A stretch of 56,901 bases of DNA from an uncultured Clostridia bacterium (GCA_947589065.1 CANPZM010000003.1:1-56901), one strand, 5' to 3'. Counted from the first letter of the stretch, positions 44,945-53,300 are shown. Notes: generated by a model from the sequence alone, not told the origin. Numbers and translations: made by a program.

Positions 44945-45730
44945 CTATACTTGATTTAAAGTATTATTAAAATCTAAATTTATATCATTATGAATTTTGT
45001 TAATTTGAGATATAAGCAAAACAAATTCTAATTTAATATCCGAAATTTTTGATATTGTCCTTTTTTCAATATTTTTTAAATTCAATTCTAATTGACTAAT
45101 AATATATTTATTAAATTTAGCTTCTCCTCCAAAAGTTCTACTAAAAAATCGTCTTATTCTTAATAAGATACTATCAGAATTTTTTGAAATCATATTATTT
45201 TTTATAACAAAAATTTCGTTTAGCGTATTTAATGTATCATTCATACATTTTTCTAGCCTGTCCGTACATTCATCTATAACAACATCATAGTTTAACTTTT
45301 TTTGAGCAGTTGCTAAAATCTTTTTAGTAGATTTTTTTTCTAATACTTCATTATTTATAGCATTAGCACTAATTTCTCCTCTCTTGCTAGATATTAAATT
45401 TGCTACTGCAATTTTTTGATTGCTTTGAGATAAAGCTATTTCATTTTGGATATATATATATTCTGAGTTATATTGTTCTACAATCTTTTGCATCTTTTCT
45501 TTATATTGAAAAATTATCTCATCTAACTTATTTTTATATTTTTTTTGATTAATACCATATGCTTTTATCTGTTCATCAAGATATTGCCTTAAATTTTCTA
45601 CTTTACTTTCTATCAAATCATTACATAAACGTTGATAAATTGTTGCCCATAATAATAATTTATTACTTTCTGTTTCATACAGATCTTTTAAAGTTATAGA
45701 TAAATCCTTCTGAACCTCGTTAATATCCAT
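44945..45730 (-). CDS. Hypothetical helical protein
   Basis: I do not recognise this 261-residue protein. It is almost entirely helical with coiled-coil-like heptads (residues about 55-110 and 200-255), no signal peptide and one short basic/aromatic region (LLRIRRFFSRTFGG near 200). ATG after GAAAGGAGAG. It lies between a basic 138-residue orphan and the GT51 gene, probably one transcript. A partner or scaffold role with the neighbouring orphan is possible but unsupported. Confidence 0.6.
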   Translation of the reverse strand: MDINEVQKDLSITLKDLYETESNKLLLWATIYQRLCNDLIESKVENLRQYLDEQIKAYGINQKKYKNKLDEIIFQYKEKMQKIVEQYNSEYIYIQNEIALSQSNQKIAVANLISSKRGEISANAINNEVLEKKSTKKILATAQKKLNYDVVIDECTDRLEKCMNDTLNTLNEIFVIKNNMISKNSDSILLRIRRFFSRTFGGEAKFNKYIISQLELNLKNIEKRTISKISDIKLEFVLLISQINKIHNDINLDFNNTLNQV

Positions 45731-45787
45731 ATGATAACTCTCTCCTTTCTAAAACATAGAGTCAGTCAATCATAGCAATTTTTTATT

Positions 45788-46204
45788 CTACCTATCTAAT
45801 GCATCTTTTCCTTTATTTGCGACCTTAGAAACTTCATTTGATATTGCTACTGTAGGCAAAGAAGCAATATCTAACACATCTTTTAATACTCTTTCAGAAA
45901 TACCTAAAGTCTGCTTTAAAGCATCAACTGGTGTAATACTTTTATTAAGTACACAATGTTGTAATAAATAACTTATAGCTATAATTGAAAGTGCAGGTCC
46001 AGGAAAAGCAACTGAAGCAAGCAAAGTTCCAGATTTTGCAAGAATTTTTCTTACACTATTGCTACCTGCCACTTTGGATACAGATTTTGAAGCAATTTCT
46101 GCAACAGAAAGAGTCCCATTTCCTGCTAATTTTAGCCCTTTTAAAGTAAATTTTCCTCCTGTTTTAGCAACATTTTTTAGAACCTTTTTAGTTTTTGTAT
46201 TCAT
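45788..46204 (-). CDS. Hypothetical basic protein with one hydrophobic helix
   Basis: A 138-residue protein of unknown family. The first 40 residues are Lys/Gly-rich (TKKVLKNVAKTGGKFTLKGLKLAGNG), followed by amphipathic helices and a hydrophobic segment LLASVAFPGPALSIIAISYLL (near 62-82). The C-terminal part repeats SKSVSKVA/NEVSKVANKG motifs. It could be a membrane-associated small protein. AGGTGA lies upstream of the ATG. It precedes the helical orphan by about 57 bases. Confidence 0.55.
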   Translation of the reverse strand: MNTKTKKVLKNVAKTGGKFTLKGLKLAGNGTLSVAEIASKSVSKVAGSNSVRKILAKSGTLLASVAFPGPALSIIAISYLLQHCVLNKSITPVDALKQTLGISERVLKDVLDIASLPTVAISNEVSKVANKGKDALDR

Positions 46205-46251
46205 AATAAAATCACCTATATATTTATCATAATATTGATATAATCATTAAG

Positions 46252-46374
46252 ATTATTTTTTAATTCTATTTCCTTTTTTTGCATATTTCTAGCATAATTC
46301 TTTAGATTGCCCATGTTTTCTTTATCCAAATTTATTAATTTCCCATCTATAAATTTTTCTCCAATTTTCTCCAT
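46252..46374 (-). CDS. Possible small protein (40 residues)
   Basis: ATG at 46374 has AGAAGGG nine bases upstream and encodes MEKIGEKFIDGKLINLDKE and on to KKEIELKK, then TAA. A run of seven A residues sits just before the stop. With one A fewer, the frame would continue to about 52 residues and end at a TAG next to the ribosome binding site of the following gene. Either a real 40-residue protein or one shortened by a homopolymer error. No homology recognised. Confidence 0.4.
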
Positions 46375-46578
46375 ATATATAAACCCTTCTTACAGTACAA
46401 ATCTAGCTAAAATTTTATTTTAAAACCATTTTGTATTTCTTTTTTTTCATTAAATTTTGTATAATTTTTACAAATTATTACACTACTCGCATAACACAAT
46501 TTTAGTATATCATTAAAAAAATATCATAACAATAACATACACATTTCTTTTATATTACACCATTTTATTATTCTTGAA

Positions 46579-46690
46579 AGAACAAAAGCGGACATTATTA
46601 ACATTTTCACTATTTATACTATTTTAAAGTCCGCGTCTTTGTTCGTCCGTGAAAAATTGCTTTTGCAATTTTTCTGTGGAATGTTAATCT
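46579..46690 (+). repeat. Interspersed hairpin repeat, copy C
   Basis: Has hairpin 1 (GAACAAAAGCGGAC...GTCCGCGTCTTTGTTC) and hairpin 2 (AAAAATTGC...GCAATTTTT), but the sequence diverges soon after TTCTGTGGAATG and hairpin 3 is missing. The rest of the 380-base gap (46375-46754) is AT-rich and shows only a terminator. Confidence 0.85.
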
Positions 46691-46705
46691 TTATATAATA
46701 ATTAT

Positions 46706-46738
46706 ATAAAAAAAGACTGTAATACAAATATCACAGTC
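46706..46738 (-). terminator. Terminator of the zinc-ribbon membrane protein gene
   Basis: GACTGTGATA pairs with TATTACAGTC around a TTTG loop, then seven T residues on the minus strand. Confidence 0.85.
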
Positions 46739-46754
46739 CATTTCATTTCTATAT

Positions 46755-48113
46755 TTATATATCCTCTGGAGATACAGAATTACCATTTGTTTCATTTTTT
46801 ACAACATTATTAAAATCTTTATTTTCATTATCATTTGTTGTAGCATTTTCTACAGATTCAATTTTTGTATCACCATCGTTAACAGAATTTACAACATTTT
46901 TGTCAAAATATTCTAAATTCAAGCATTTTTCATCTTCTACTGTACCTACCATTTTATATATTTTAGAAACAATCATTAATTCCCCACCATCATTCAAATA
47001 CATCTGCGTATTTGCAACAGAAAAATTGCTTTCTTGTAATGAATTGTCGCGAGCTTTATTATACTCTTTCTCATTAACATTTGTCACATTTTCTGGTGCA
47101 TATAATTTATCAAAATAATTTTTTGTTGCTTCAAGACATTTACTAGTAAAATTTCCTTGAGGAATTTTTGCCATTTCTAAAATTTTTGAATTTTGTACGT
47201 CTTCGCCATCATACACATTTATATTAAAAACATAATATTGATTTGTTTCATTTTCATATTGTAATTTAACTACAAGTGACAATAATTGGTCATTTTGATA
47301 CCATCTATAATCAACATTTATTAATCTAATATCTCCATCTTTGGGTGTTTCCTCTGCATTTACTTTTAATTTATCTTCAACTAAATTACTAATTTCATTA
47401 TTAATACTATTTACATGTTCATAATTTAAGTTAATTTTTGGAACTCTAGAAGTCTTATCATTTAAAACAGTTGTATAAGAATCATATACCAGTTCTTTTT
47501 CTTCATCAATCTTATTTATCTTTTTATTCTCGGTTGAATTTTCAATAGTATTTTCTTCATTACTATATTCATTATCAAAGTCTTTATTTTTATGTAAAAA
47601 ATCATTTACCTTTTCAAAAGTTGGTGCAATAGCATCATTTATATTATTAGGTAATAAATCAGCCTCATAAAGTCCATAAACGATTCCTATGACCATAACA
47701 ATAATAATTATCAAAATAAAAATAATTTTTATAAAAATATTATTCTTCTTAATTTTCTTGTTTTCTATTTTTTTAAAATCAGATTTATTATTTTGTTTAT
47801 TTTGCTTAATTTCTTTTCGTACTACTTTTTCTTCAATATTTTTCTCATTATATTCTTTTTTTATTTTTTCTACTTCTTTTCCAATATCTGGATCTGAAAT
47901 TTCAGCATTTACATCTTTTGCCTTATTGTCATTATTTTCCTTCCTTTTTTCTGCATCTTTTTTCATTTTTTCTTTTATTTCAACATCAGCTTTTGCCTTA
48001 GCTTCAGCTTCTTTTTTTACTCTTTCATTTAAAGCTTGTTCTATGTTTATTCCACATTTTTTACAAAATTTATCTTTTCTGTCTAATTCTTCGCCGCATT
48101 TAGGACATTTCAT
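46755..48113 (-). CDS. Zinc-ribbon single-pass membrane protein
   Basis: A 452-residue protein. An N-terminal zinc ribbon (CPKCGEELDRKDKFCKKCG, residues 3-21) is followed by a charged helical linker rich in Lys/Glu (30-125), one transmembrane helix (about 128-150) and an outer domain of about 300 residues with acidic/Asn-rich edges. The outer domain (VNSINNEISNLVEDKLK... YRWYQNDQLLSLVVKLQYENETNQYYVFNINVYDG) may resemble a DUF3298/DUF4163-like region, but I am not certain. ATG after AAGGAGG and its own promoter. Function unknown. Confidence 0.65.
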   Translation of the reverse strand: MKCPKCGEELDRKDKFCKKCGINIEQALNERVKKEAEAKAKADVEIKEKMKKDAEKRKENNDNKAKDVNAEISDPDIGKEVEKIKKEYNEKNIEEKVVRKEIKQNKQNNKSDFKKIENKKIKKNNIFIKIIFILIIIIVMVIGIVYGLYEADLLPNNINDAIAPTFEKVNDFLHKNKDFDNEYSNEENTIENSTENKKINKIDEEKELVYDSYTTVLNDKTSRVPKINLNYEHVNSINNEISNLVEDKLKVNAEETPKDGDIRLINVDYRWYQNDQLLSLVVKLQYENETNQYYVFNINVYDGEDVQNSKILEMAKIPQGNFTSKCLEATKNYFDKLYAPENVTNVNEKEYNKARDNSLQESNFSVANTQMYLNDGGELMIVSKIYKMVGTVEDEKCLNLEYFDKNVVNSVNDGDTKIESVENATTNDNENKDFNNVVKNETNGNSVSPEDI

Positions 48114-48148
48114 TGCAAATTCCTCCTTATAATCTTTAGTTCCATCTC

Positions 48149-48176
48149 ATTATATCAAAAAAATATTTTTTGTAAA
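48149..48176 (-). promoter_or_regulatory. Promoter for the zinc-ribbon membrane protein gene
   Basis: TTTACA, 16 bases, TATAAT on the minus strand, about 35 bases upstream of the ATG. Confidence 0.65.
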
Positions 48177-48211
48177 ATGTTTTTTAATTATTTTTACAAA
48201 ATTTAGATAAT

Positions 48212-48271
48212 AAATTTTTCTGTGGAATACTCTATATTATAGAAAGTTCAGAGAACTTTCCTATAATATAA
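48212..48271 (+). repeat. Interspersed hairpin repeat, copy D (3' part only)
   Basis: Starts within the AATTTTTCTGTGGAA segment and holds hairpin 3 (ATATTATAGAAAG...CTTTCCTATAATAT). Hairpin 1 and the left arm of hairpin 2 are absent. Confidence 0.82.
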
Positions 48272-48280
48272 AAAAACACT

Positions 48281-48303
48281 AAATACAATATTTAGTGTTT
48301 TCT
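48281..48303 (-). terminator. Terminator of the PF06541-like gene
   Basis: ACACTAAATA pairs with TATTTAGTGT, followed by T residues on the minus strand; directly after the stop codon and next to repeat copy D. Confidence 0.75.
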
Positions 48304-48952
48304 ATATTTTAGAATTCAATACTACAATTTTATTTGTATAAACCCTATCAATAACTTCATCTGGGTAATGTTCATCTAAAAATTTGTCTATACGAGTTTT
48401 GGCAGGCATTTTTAATAATCTTGCCTTTTGTCTAGCAACTGCAGAACAAGATATTAAAACATCAAATGATATAAATACAATCAATACCATTGTCACTGTT
48501 GCAAGCATTTTAGTAATATCCCTATTCATGAATTTATCAAATAATGGATGAATTAATTCATAATAAATTAACCCAGCCGTTCCCCAATAAAAAGCATGTA
48601 ATAAACTCGTTCTTCCATTAAAATTTATAGTCACCCAAGTATAGTTCCATGAAATTGTGCCAAACAATACTTCCTGCACATAAGAGCATACATACTCTAC
48701 AGTTCCGCCAAAAAACATTGTATATAAAAATACTTTTAATGGACTTTTTAATTTTGGAACAATCATCTCATATATCATTGCTCCTATACCATATACTGGT
48801 ATTAATGGACAATATAGTAGTCCTTGTCTCAATTCAAAACTACCTTTTTGAAATAAAACAAGTATATTTTCATACAGAAATCCTGCCAAACTTCCAATTA
48901 AAAAAATCCAAAAATATCTAAGAAATTTTTTATTTTTAGCTATTAATTTCAT
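48302..48952 (-). CDS. PF06541-type membrane protein (putative ABC transporter type IV)
   Basis: A 216-residue polytopic protein with about five helices. GSLAGFLYENILVLFQKGSFELRQGLLYCPLIPVYGIGA (residues 19-57) is the signature of the ABC_trans_CmpB/PF06541 family, whose annotated transporter function is not established. No ATPase partner lies nearby. The C-terminus is basic and cytoplasmic. It is a single-gene unit with its own promoter and terminator. Confidence 0.8.
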   Translation of the reverse strand: MKLIAKNKKFLRYFWIFLIGSLAGFLYENILVLFQKGSFELRQGLLYCPLIPVYGIGAMIYEMIVPKLKSPLKVFLYTMFFGGTVEYVCSYVQEVLFGTISWNYTWVTINFNGRTSLLHAFYWGTAGLIYYELIHPLFDKFMNRDITKMLATVTMVLIVFISFDVLISCSAVARQKARLLKMPAKTRIDKFLDEHYPDEVIDRVYTNKIVVLNSKI

Positions 48953-48983
48953 ATAAAACTTTCCTTTTACAAAAATCAGATTT

Positions 48984-49012
48984 ATTATATCATATTTACA
49001 TAATTATCTCAA
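48984..49012 (-). promoter_or_regulatory. Promoter for the PF06541-like gene
   Basis: TTGAGA, 17 bases, TATAAT on the minus strand. Confidence 0.75.
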
Positions 49013-49053
49013 GCCCATTAATAAAACTCATAAATCTTCTTGTAGTACATACA

Positions 49054-49644
49054 TTATAAATCCAATACATTTTTAAATAAACTATTAGAGCGTTCATCTA
49101 AAATATCAATAATTTTATTATTGAAAAAAATAACCTTTACATTTTGCTTTGTTGTTGAATCTTCCAAATAAGAATATTCATTTAATGGTTCATATTTTAA
49201 AGTTAATGCAACTGTATAAATTTTTGAATTGCTTTTGTTTTTCTCAGGCTTTTGTATATTTGAAGTTTTAATACTTTTGTAAATAATTTCATTTTGATAA
49301 GCATACTTTTTTAGTGCATCACTTAATTTATCCAATTGTACATTTTTTTCATCTATATTATTATACTCTTTTTTAAATTTATCTGCTTTTTGTTCTGCTT
49401 GTTGCCAAGCCATAGCAGCTTTTAAATCAATATAATTTTCAATTACATTATTCATCTCATTTTCTGAGCATAAAGCATCAGCCATTTTGTTTATTTTTTC
49501 TTCATACTTACTTGGTTCTCTACCTACAGTCATAAAAAATGTTACAGTAACAATAATAACAACTATAGCTACTATAGAAAATATAATTATAATTTTTTTG
49601 TGGTTACCCATCTTTTTTATTAAATTTACAAATTTTTCCTTCAT
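49054..49644 (-). CDS. Single-pass membrane protein, paralog 1 of 3
   Basis: A 196-residue protein: short basic cytoplasmic start, one helix (about 17-39), then an outer domain. It shares with the genes at 49.7-50.6 and 51.7-52.3 kb a block around ENEMNNVIENYIDLKAAMAWQQAEQKADKFKKEY (near 60-92) and a C-terminal strand VKVIFFNNKIIDILDE (near 170). I do not recognise the family; the fold of the second half recalls small lipoprotein domains with an NTF2-like length. The gap to the paralog upstream is 22 bases, so the two are co-transcribed. Confidence 0.6.
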   Translation of the reverse strand: MKEKFVNLIKKMGNHKKIIIIFSIVAIVVIIVTVTFFMTVGREPSKYEEKINKMADALCSENEMNNVIENYIDLKAAMAWQQAEQKADKFKKEYNNIDEKNVQLDKLSDALKKYAYQNEIIYKSIKTSNIQKPEKNKSNSKIYTVALTLKYEPLNEYSYLEDSTTKQNVKVIFFNNKIIDILDERSNSLFKNVLDL

Positions 49645-49666
49645 TTTCTACCTCTTAATTAGAGTA

Positions 49667-50617
49667 TTAATTTTCATTTGCATTTATATTATTATCAGTT
49701 GTCATATTTATAGAATTTTCATTTGATAAGCTATTTTCTACATTATTTGTTGTAGTATTACCTGTTGTATTTTCTATGTTATTTTCGGTTGCATTTTCTG
49801 AAACATTTTCCACAGTATTTTCTGTAGTCGTATTTTCAGTAGTATTATTATTTAATTCATTAGAATTTGAAAAAGAATTTGAATCTAAAATTGATTTTCC
49901 GTCTGAATCTGAAACATATATAACAATTTCTCCATAAAATACTACTGTACATTTTTGCTCATCTCCAGCCATTGACAATGTAGCCTCAACTTGAGTGATA
50001 TTTTCATCAACTTCTGATTTTTGTAAATTTTCTATTTTTACTACTTCAATTTTTAAATTTTGTAAATCATCTAATGTTTGATTTGTATTTTCTGTATTAT
50101 TTGATACTTCATTTGTTTCAGTAGCATTAGTAGGTTCCATAGAAACTTCATTTTGTGTAGTATTAGACAAATTACTTTGTGCCACATTAGCCAATCCACT
50201 TATCATCTGTAAAGTAGTACTATATTTTTTTAAATCGTCTGTAACTTTTTTTGCCTCTTCGTCTGTAACTTTACTATATTGTTCCATAAGCTTTGCATCG
50301 TCCCCAGCAATTGCTTGATAAGCAACAAATGCTTTAGGGTCAAAATAATTGTTTATAAATTTATCCATTTCATCAACATTAATCATACCCGCAGCAAGTT
50401 GTTCAATGGCCTTTTTATAAAATTCTGGTATCTCCTCACTACTGTTTCCTGGTTCTTCAGTTGTATTTGAGGTTACATCATTTGAAAATGAAACAGGTTG
50501 ATTTTTCGTATCAGAATTTTTTCCTATTACTTTAACTAAAACAATACCAATAACTGCCAATATAATTACAACAACGATTATAATTATTGGTATCAATATT
50601 TTTTTATTATTTTTCAT
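49667..50617 (-). CDS. Single-pass membrane protein with Asn/Thr-rich tail, paralog 2 of 3
   Basis: A 316-residue protein with one N-terminal helix (6-30), then the shared domain: VDEMDKFINNYFDPKAFVAYQAIAGDDAKLMEQYSKV (near 80-115) and KCTVVFYGEIVIYVSDSDG (near 224). The inner and last segments (about 140-180 and 250-316) are dominated by Asn, Thr and Glu (NTTENTTTENTVENVSENATENN), a low-complexity region that could act as a wall-spanning spacer. AAAGGAAA precedes the ATG. It heads the two-gene unit with paralog 1. Confidence 0.6.
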   Translation of the reverse strand: MKNNKKILIPIIIIVVVIILAVIGIVLVKVIGKNSDTKNQPVSFSNDVTSNTTEEPGNSSEEIPEFYKKAIEQLAAGMINVDEMDKFINNYFDPKAFVAYQAIAGDDAKLMEQYSKVTDEEAKKVTDDLKKYSTTLQMISGLANVAQSNLSNTTQNEVSMEPTNATETNEVSNNTENTNQTLDDLQNLKIEVVKIENLQKSEVDENITQVEATLSMAGDEQKCTVVFYGEIVIYVSDSDGKSILDSNSFSNSNELNNNTTENTTTENTVENVSENATENNIENTTGNTTTNNVENSLSNENSINMTTDNNINANEN

Positions 50618-50655
50618 TTTCCTTTATCCCTTCCTTTGTATAAAAATATATAAAT

Positions 50656-50684
50656 ATTATATTTTTTTTTAATAAAAATGTAAA
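50656..50684 (-). promoter_or_regulatory. Promoter for paralogs 2 and 1
   Basis: TTTACA, 17 bases, TATAAT on the minus strand. Confidence 0.55.
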
Positions 50685-50744
50685 TATATTATTATAAAAA
50701 TCTTTCAAAAATATTCAAAAAAACTAGCATTTTAAGTGATTTTA

Positions 50745-50753
50745 TGGTATAAT
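50745..50753 (+). promoter_or_regulatory. Extended -10 promoter for the antitoxin-Fic unit
   Basis: TGGTATAAT is an extended -10 element about 50 bases upstream of the antitoxin ATG. A second possible pair, TTGAGT and TAATAT with 16 bases between, lies further downstream near 50763-50790. Confidence 0.5.
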
Positions 50754-50803
50754 TAATATGTATTGAGTTTTCAAATTTATACTATAATATAAAGGAGAAT
50801 TAT

Positions 50804-50983
50804 ATGTTTAATATGTCTAAAGAAGAAAAATTTAATTTCGATATAGAAAATTTAAAACAAGACTTTGCAATTGAAAATATGTACATTACTGATTCTGATG
50901 TCGAAATTTTGAAAAAATATTCAAATAATGAAATTTCAATGAATGAAATGATTGACATCATTAAAAATGATAATTTAAAATAA
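50804..50983 (+). CDS. VbhA-like antitoxin of a Fic module
   Basis: A 59-residue protein encoded just before a Fic gene on the same strand, a placement typical of class I Fic antitoxins. The core FAIENMYITDSDVEILKKYSNNEISMNEMIDIIK follows the VbhA-family pattern (inhibitory helix, then ed-ell-kya-GeIs-dE). The inhibitory motif is normally (S/T)xxxE(G/N); here it reads DFAIEN, keeping Glu-Asn but with Asp at the first position. It would block Fic by placing the Glu against the ATP gamma-phosphate arginine. AAAGGAG lies before the ATG. Confidence 0.75.
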   Translation: MFNMSKEEKFNFDIENLKQDFAIENMYITDSDVEILKKYSNNEISMNEMIDIIKNDNLK

Positions 50984-51018
50984 ATATAGCTTGAAAATAT
51001 AATTCAGGCTATATTTAT
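50981..51018 (+). terminator. Hairpin between antitoxin and fic (attenuator-like)
   Basis: TAAATATAGC (starting in the antitoxin stop codon) pairs with GCTATATTTA around a 17-base loop, followed by TTTTTTAG. It could end part of the transcripts before fic, lowering toxin relative to antitoxin. Confidence 0.65.
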
Positions 51019-51040
51019 TTTTTAGAAAGGTTAATTAGAT

Positions 51041-51640
51041 ATGAATAATTTTGATTCTCCAAGAAATTCAATATATTGCTATCCCAACTCAGATGTACTA
51101 GTGAATAATTTAAATATACATGATAATAAAAAGTTATCTCGACTAGAAAGACAACTAGTTTTAGCAAAATCATACATATTAAGGCAAAACACTAAAATTC
51201 AAAAATTTGATAAAAATCATTTTTTAAACATACATAAGTTTTTATTTGAAGATATTTATCCATTTGCTGGAAAACTTAGGGTAGAAAATATTAGCAAAGA
51301 CAATTTTATTTTTGCCAATTGGGAATTTATTGATGAACAATTAGATAAATTATTAGAACAATTAAAATCAGAAAGTTATTTAGCTGGTCTCCCTAAAGTT
51401 GATTTAGCTAAACGTTTAAGTTATTATCTTGCTGAACTAAATGTCTTACACCCTTTTCGAGAAGGAAATGGAAGAACAATACGTGAATTTATTAGAGAAT
51501 TAGCATTTAAAAACCATTATATATTAAATCTAAAGAATTCGTCTCCAAAAGAAATCTTTGAAGCCTGTGTTAAATCAGTTTATGACTATTCAGATTTAGA
51601 AATTATTATGTTAAAATGCTTACAAGAAATTCCAAATTAG
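51041..51640 (+). CDS. Fic-domain protein (AMP-transferase-type toxin)
   Basis: A 199-residue Fic protein. The active-site motif HPFREGNGRTIREF (near 137) fits HxFx(D/E)GNGRxxR with catalytic His and all phosphate-anchoring residues, so AMP transfer (or related NMP transfer) is expected. The flap strand region and YPFAGKLRVENISKDNFIF (near 73-92) are as in class I Fic proteins. It has no internal inhibitory helix, consistent with the separate antitoxin upstream. Targets in related modules are often topoisomerases; the target here is unknown. ATG follows AGAAAGG. Confidence 0.9.
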   Translation: MNNFDSPRNSIYCYPNSDVLVNNLNIHDNKKLSRLERQLVLAKSYILRQNTKIQKFDKNHFLNIHKFLFEDIYPFAGKLRVENISKDNFIFANWEFIDEQLDKLLEQLKSESYLAGLPKVDLAKRLSYYLAELNVLHPFREGNGRTIREFIRELAFKNHYILNLKNSSPKEIFEACVKSVYDYSDLEIIMLKCLQEIPN

Positions 51641-51664
51641 CATGTTTATTAGAACAAATTATAG

Positions 51665-51703
51665 AAAAAACGAATTCATAGAAAATTATGAATTCGTTTT
51701 TTT
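51665..51703 (+). terminator. Terminator after fic (bidirectional)
   Basis: AAAAAACGAATTCATA pairs with TATGAATTCGTTTTTT, a strong stem with T runs on both strands. It lies between the convergent fic and paralog 3 genes. Confidence 0.9.
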
Positions 51704-51720
51704 ATAATTTTTTATATTTT

Positions 51721-52263
51721 TTATTTTAGTAAATCATACATTCCTGCATATGTCATACTAACCATTTTTCCTTTATAGAATATTATTGTTACGTCTAAAT
51801 CGTCTCCATCATCATTTTTTAATGTTACTTTTGCCTTTTTTAATTGTTTACAATCATCATCATAATCTTTTAGTTTTCCAATCTCATCAACTTTTATTTT
51901 TTCATCCTCTGAAACAAATTTTTTAAAACTGTCTTTTACATCATCTACAAAGTCATCATCTTTATAATCATCTTTTTTTGCATTCTTATATTCATCTTTA
52001 AAGTCTTCTGGATCATCTGCTTCTTTCATAGCATATATAGCTCTTAAATCTACATACTTTTTAACAAACTTTTCCATTTTTTCTTCACTCTTACACGCTT
52101 GAGCAAACTTTTTAATTGTTGTTTTATAAGATGGTCTTCCTAATAATGTTGTTAATACTAAAACAATAGCTACTATAACAACTAATGCAACAACACCTAT
52201 TGCAATAGCTTTACTTTTATTTTCTTTTAAACTTACTACTAAAGCAGCTAATTTTTCTTTCAT
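51721..52263 (-). CDS. Single-pass membrane protein, paralog 3 of 3
   Basis: A 180-residue protein with one N-terminal helix (about 20-42) and the shared outer domain: EEKMEKFVKKYVDLRAIYAMKEADDPEDFKDEYKNA (near 60-95) and DLDVTIIFYKGKMVSMTYAG (near 155). It is more charged (Lys/Asp) than its two paralogs. Function unknown. GGGAGG precedes the ATG and a good promoter lies upstream. It is separated from paralogs 1 and 2 by the opposite-strand Fic module, so an ancestral array may have been interrupted. Confidence 0.6.
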   Translation of the reverse strand: MKEKLAALVVSLKENKSKAIAIGVVALVVIVAIVLVLTTLLGRPSYKTTIKKFAQACKSEEKMEKFVKKYVDLRAIYAMKEADDPEDFKDEYKNAKKDDYKDDDFVDDVKDSFKKFVSEDEKIKVDEIGKLKDYDDDCKQLKKAKVTLKNDDGDDLDVTIIFYKGKMVSMTYAGMYDLLK

Positions 52264-52295
52264 AATTTTAATCCTCCCTTTTGATTTCTAAGATA

Positions 52296-52324
52296 ATTAT
52301 AGATTTAAAATTTTAAATAGTCAA
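52296..52324 (-). promoter_or_regulatory. Promoter for paralog 3
   Basis: TTGACT, 17 bases, TATAAT on the minus strand. Confidence 0.78.
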
Positions 52325-52353
52325 TTCTTTTTTTACATTTTATTAATTTAAAT

Positions 52354-52382
52354 TTGCTTTTATACTTCTTTTTATATATAAT
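52354..52382 (+). promoter_or_regulatory. Promoter for the 283-residue exported protein
   Basis: TTGCTT, 17 bases, TATAAT on the plus strand, about 45 bases before the TTG start. Confidence 0.65.
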
Positions 52383-52426
52383 ACTTACAAAATATTCAGT
52401 TTATTTATATTCTAGGAGGTGTTCAT

Positions 52427-53278
52427 TTGAACAAAACACATAAAACATTAATGATTATTCTGATTTCATTAATTATTATTATAGCTTTCATTATTGCTTC
52501 TTTATTCTTATTTAATAAAAAATTTTCTTCTAATAAAAATGAACAAGAAAATAGTAATTCCAGTCCTGGATTATCTAAAGAAGAAATTGATTTTGCCAAA
52601 GGTATTATTCCTTATTTTGGGCAATATCAAGCTAATATTTACCAACTTGGTGATTTTACTTTAGATACTTTACCTAATGAATTAGCATTACTATTAGCTT
52701 GGAATAATCTAGGTTACAATGATTATGAATATGATGACTATTCGAACCTAGAAGATGAACATTTTAAGCCAAATAATAATGGTGGAGCAATTATTAGTGT
52801 ATCTCAAAATGAAATGAAAGAAAGCATTGCAACTCTCTTTGGTACAGCTTTTAAATATAAGGACACGAATTTTAAAGATGAAGGCATTTATCCATCTTTT
52901 TCTTATAGTAACACAATTGGTAATATAACATATAATAACGGAATTTATACTGCTAATTGGACTGAAAGTGGCGGTGGAAATACCGATTCCATCTATGAAG
53001 TAATTGACAGTTTTGAAAAAATTGAAAATGGATATAAAGTATATGTAAAAACTGCCTATGTTCATTCAGATGAAAACAGCATTATTTATTCAGATTGTGA
53101 CTTTGAAAATAAAAAATTACTAAATGAAGTTACAACTTTTGATGAAATACCCAATAATGACGTTATTGATGAATACATTAAAGAACATAAAGATTTATTT
53201 ACAGCATATTCTTATACTATGTTGTATGATGAAAATCTTAGTCATTATTATTTAAGTGAATTCCATACAGAAAAATAA
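52427..53278 (+). CDS. Hypothetical membrane-anchored exported protein
   Basis: A 283-residue protein with one N-terminal helix (about 7-29) and an acidic outer domain. The start is TTG with AGGAGGTG upstream. I do not recognise the domain. It is rich in Tyr, Asn, Asp and Glu and appears mostly beta (DSIYEVIDSFEKIENGYKVYVKTAYVHS near 187-214). It stands alone on the plus strand between divergent paralog 3 and convergent clpB, with its own promoter and terminator. Confidence 0.65.
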   Translation: MNKTHKTLMIILISLIIIIAFIIASLFLFNKKFSSNKNEQENSNSSPGLSKEEIDFAKGIIPYFGQYQANIYQLGDFTLDTLPNELALLLAWNNLGYNDYEYDDYSNLEDEHFKPNNNGGAIISVSQNEMKESIATLFGTAFKYKDTNFKDEGIYPSFSYSNTIGNITYNNGIYTANWTESGGGNTDSIYEVIDSFEKIENGYKVYVKTAYVHSDENSIIYSDCDFENKKLLNEVTTFDEIPNNDVIDEYIKEHKDLFTAYSYTMLYDENLSHYYLSEFHTEK

Positions 53279-53300
53279 AATAATACTTTAATTACAAACT

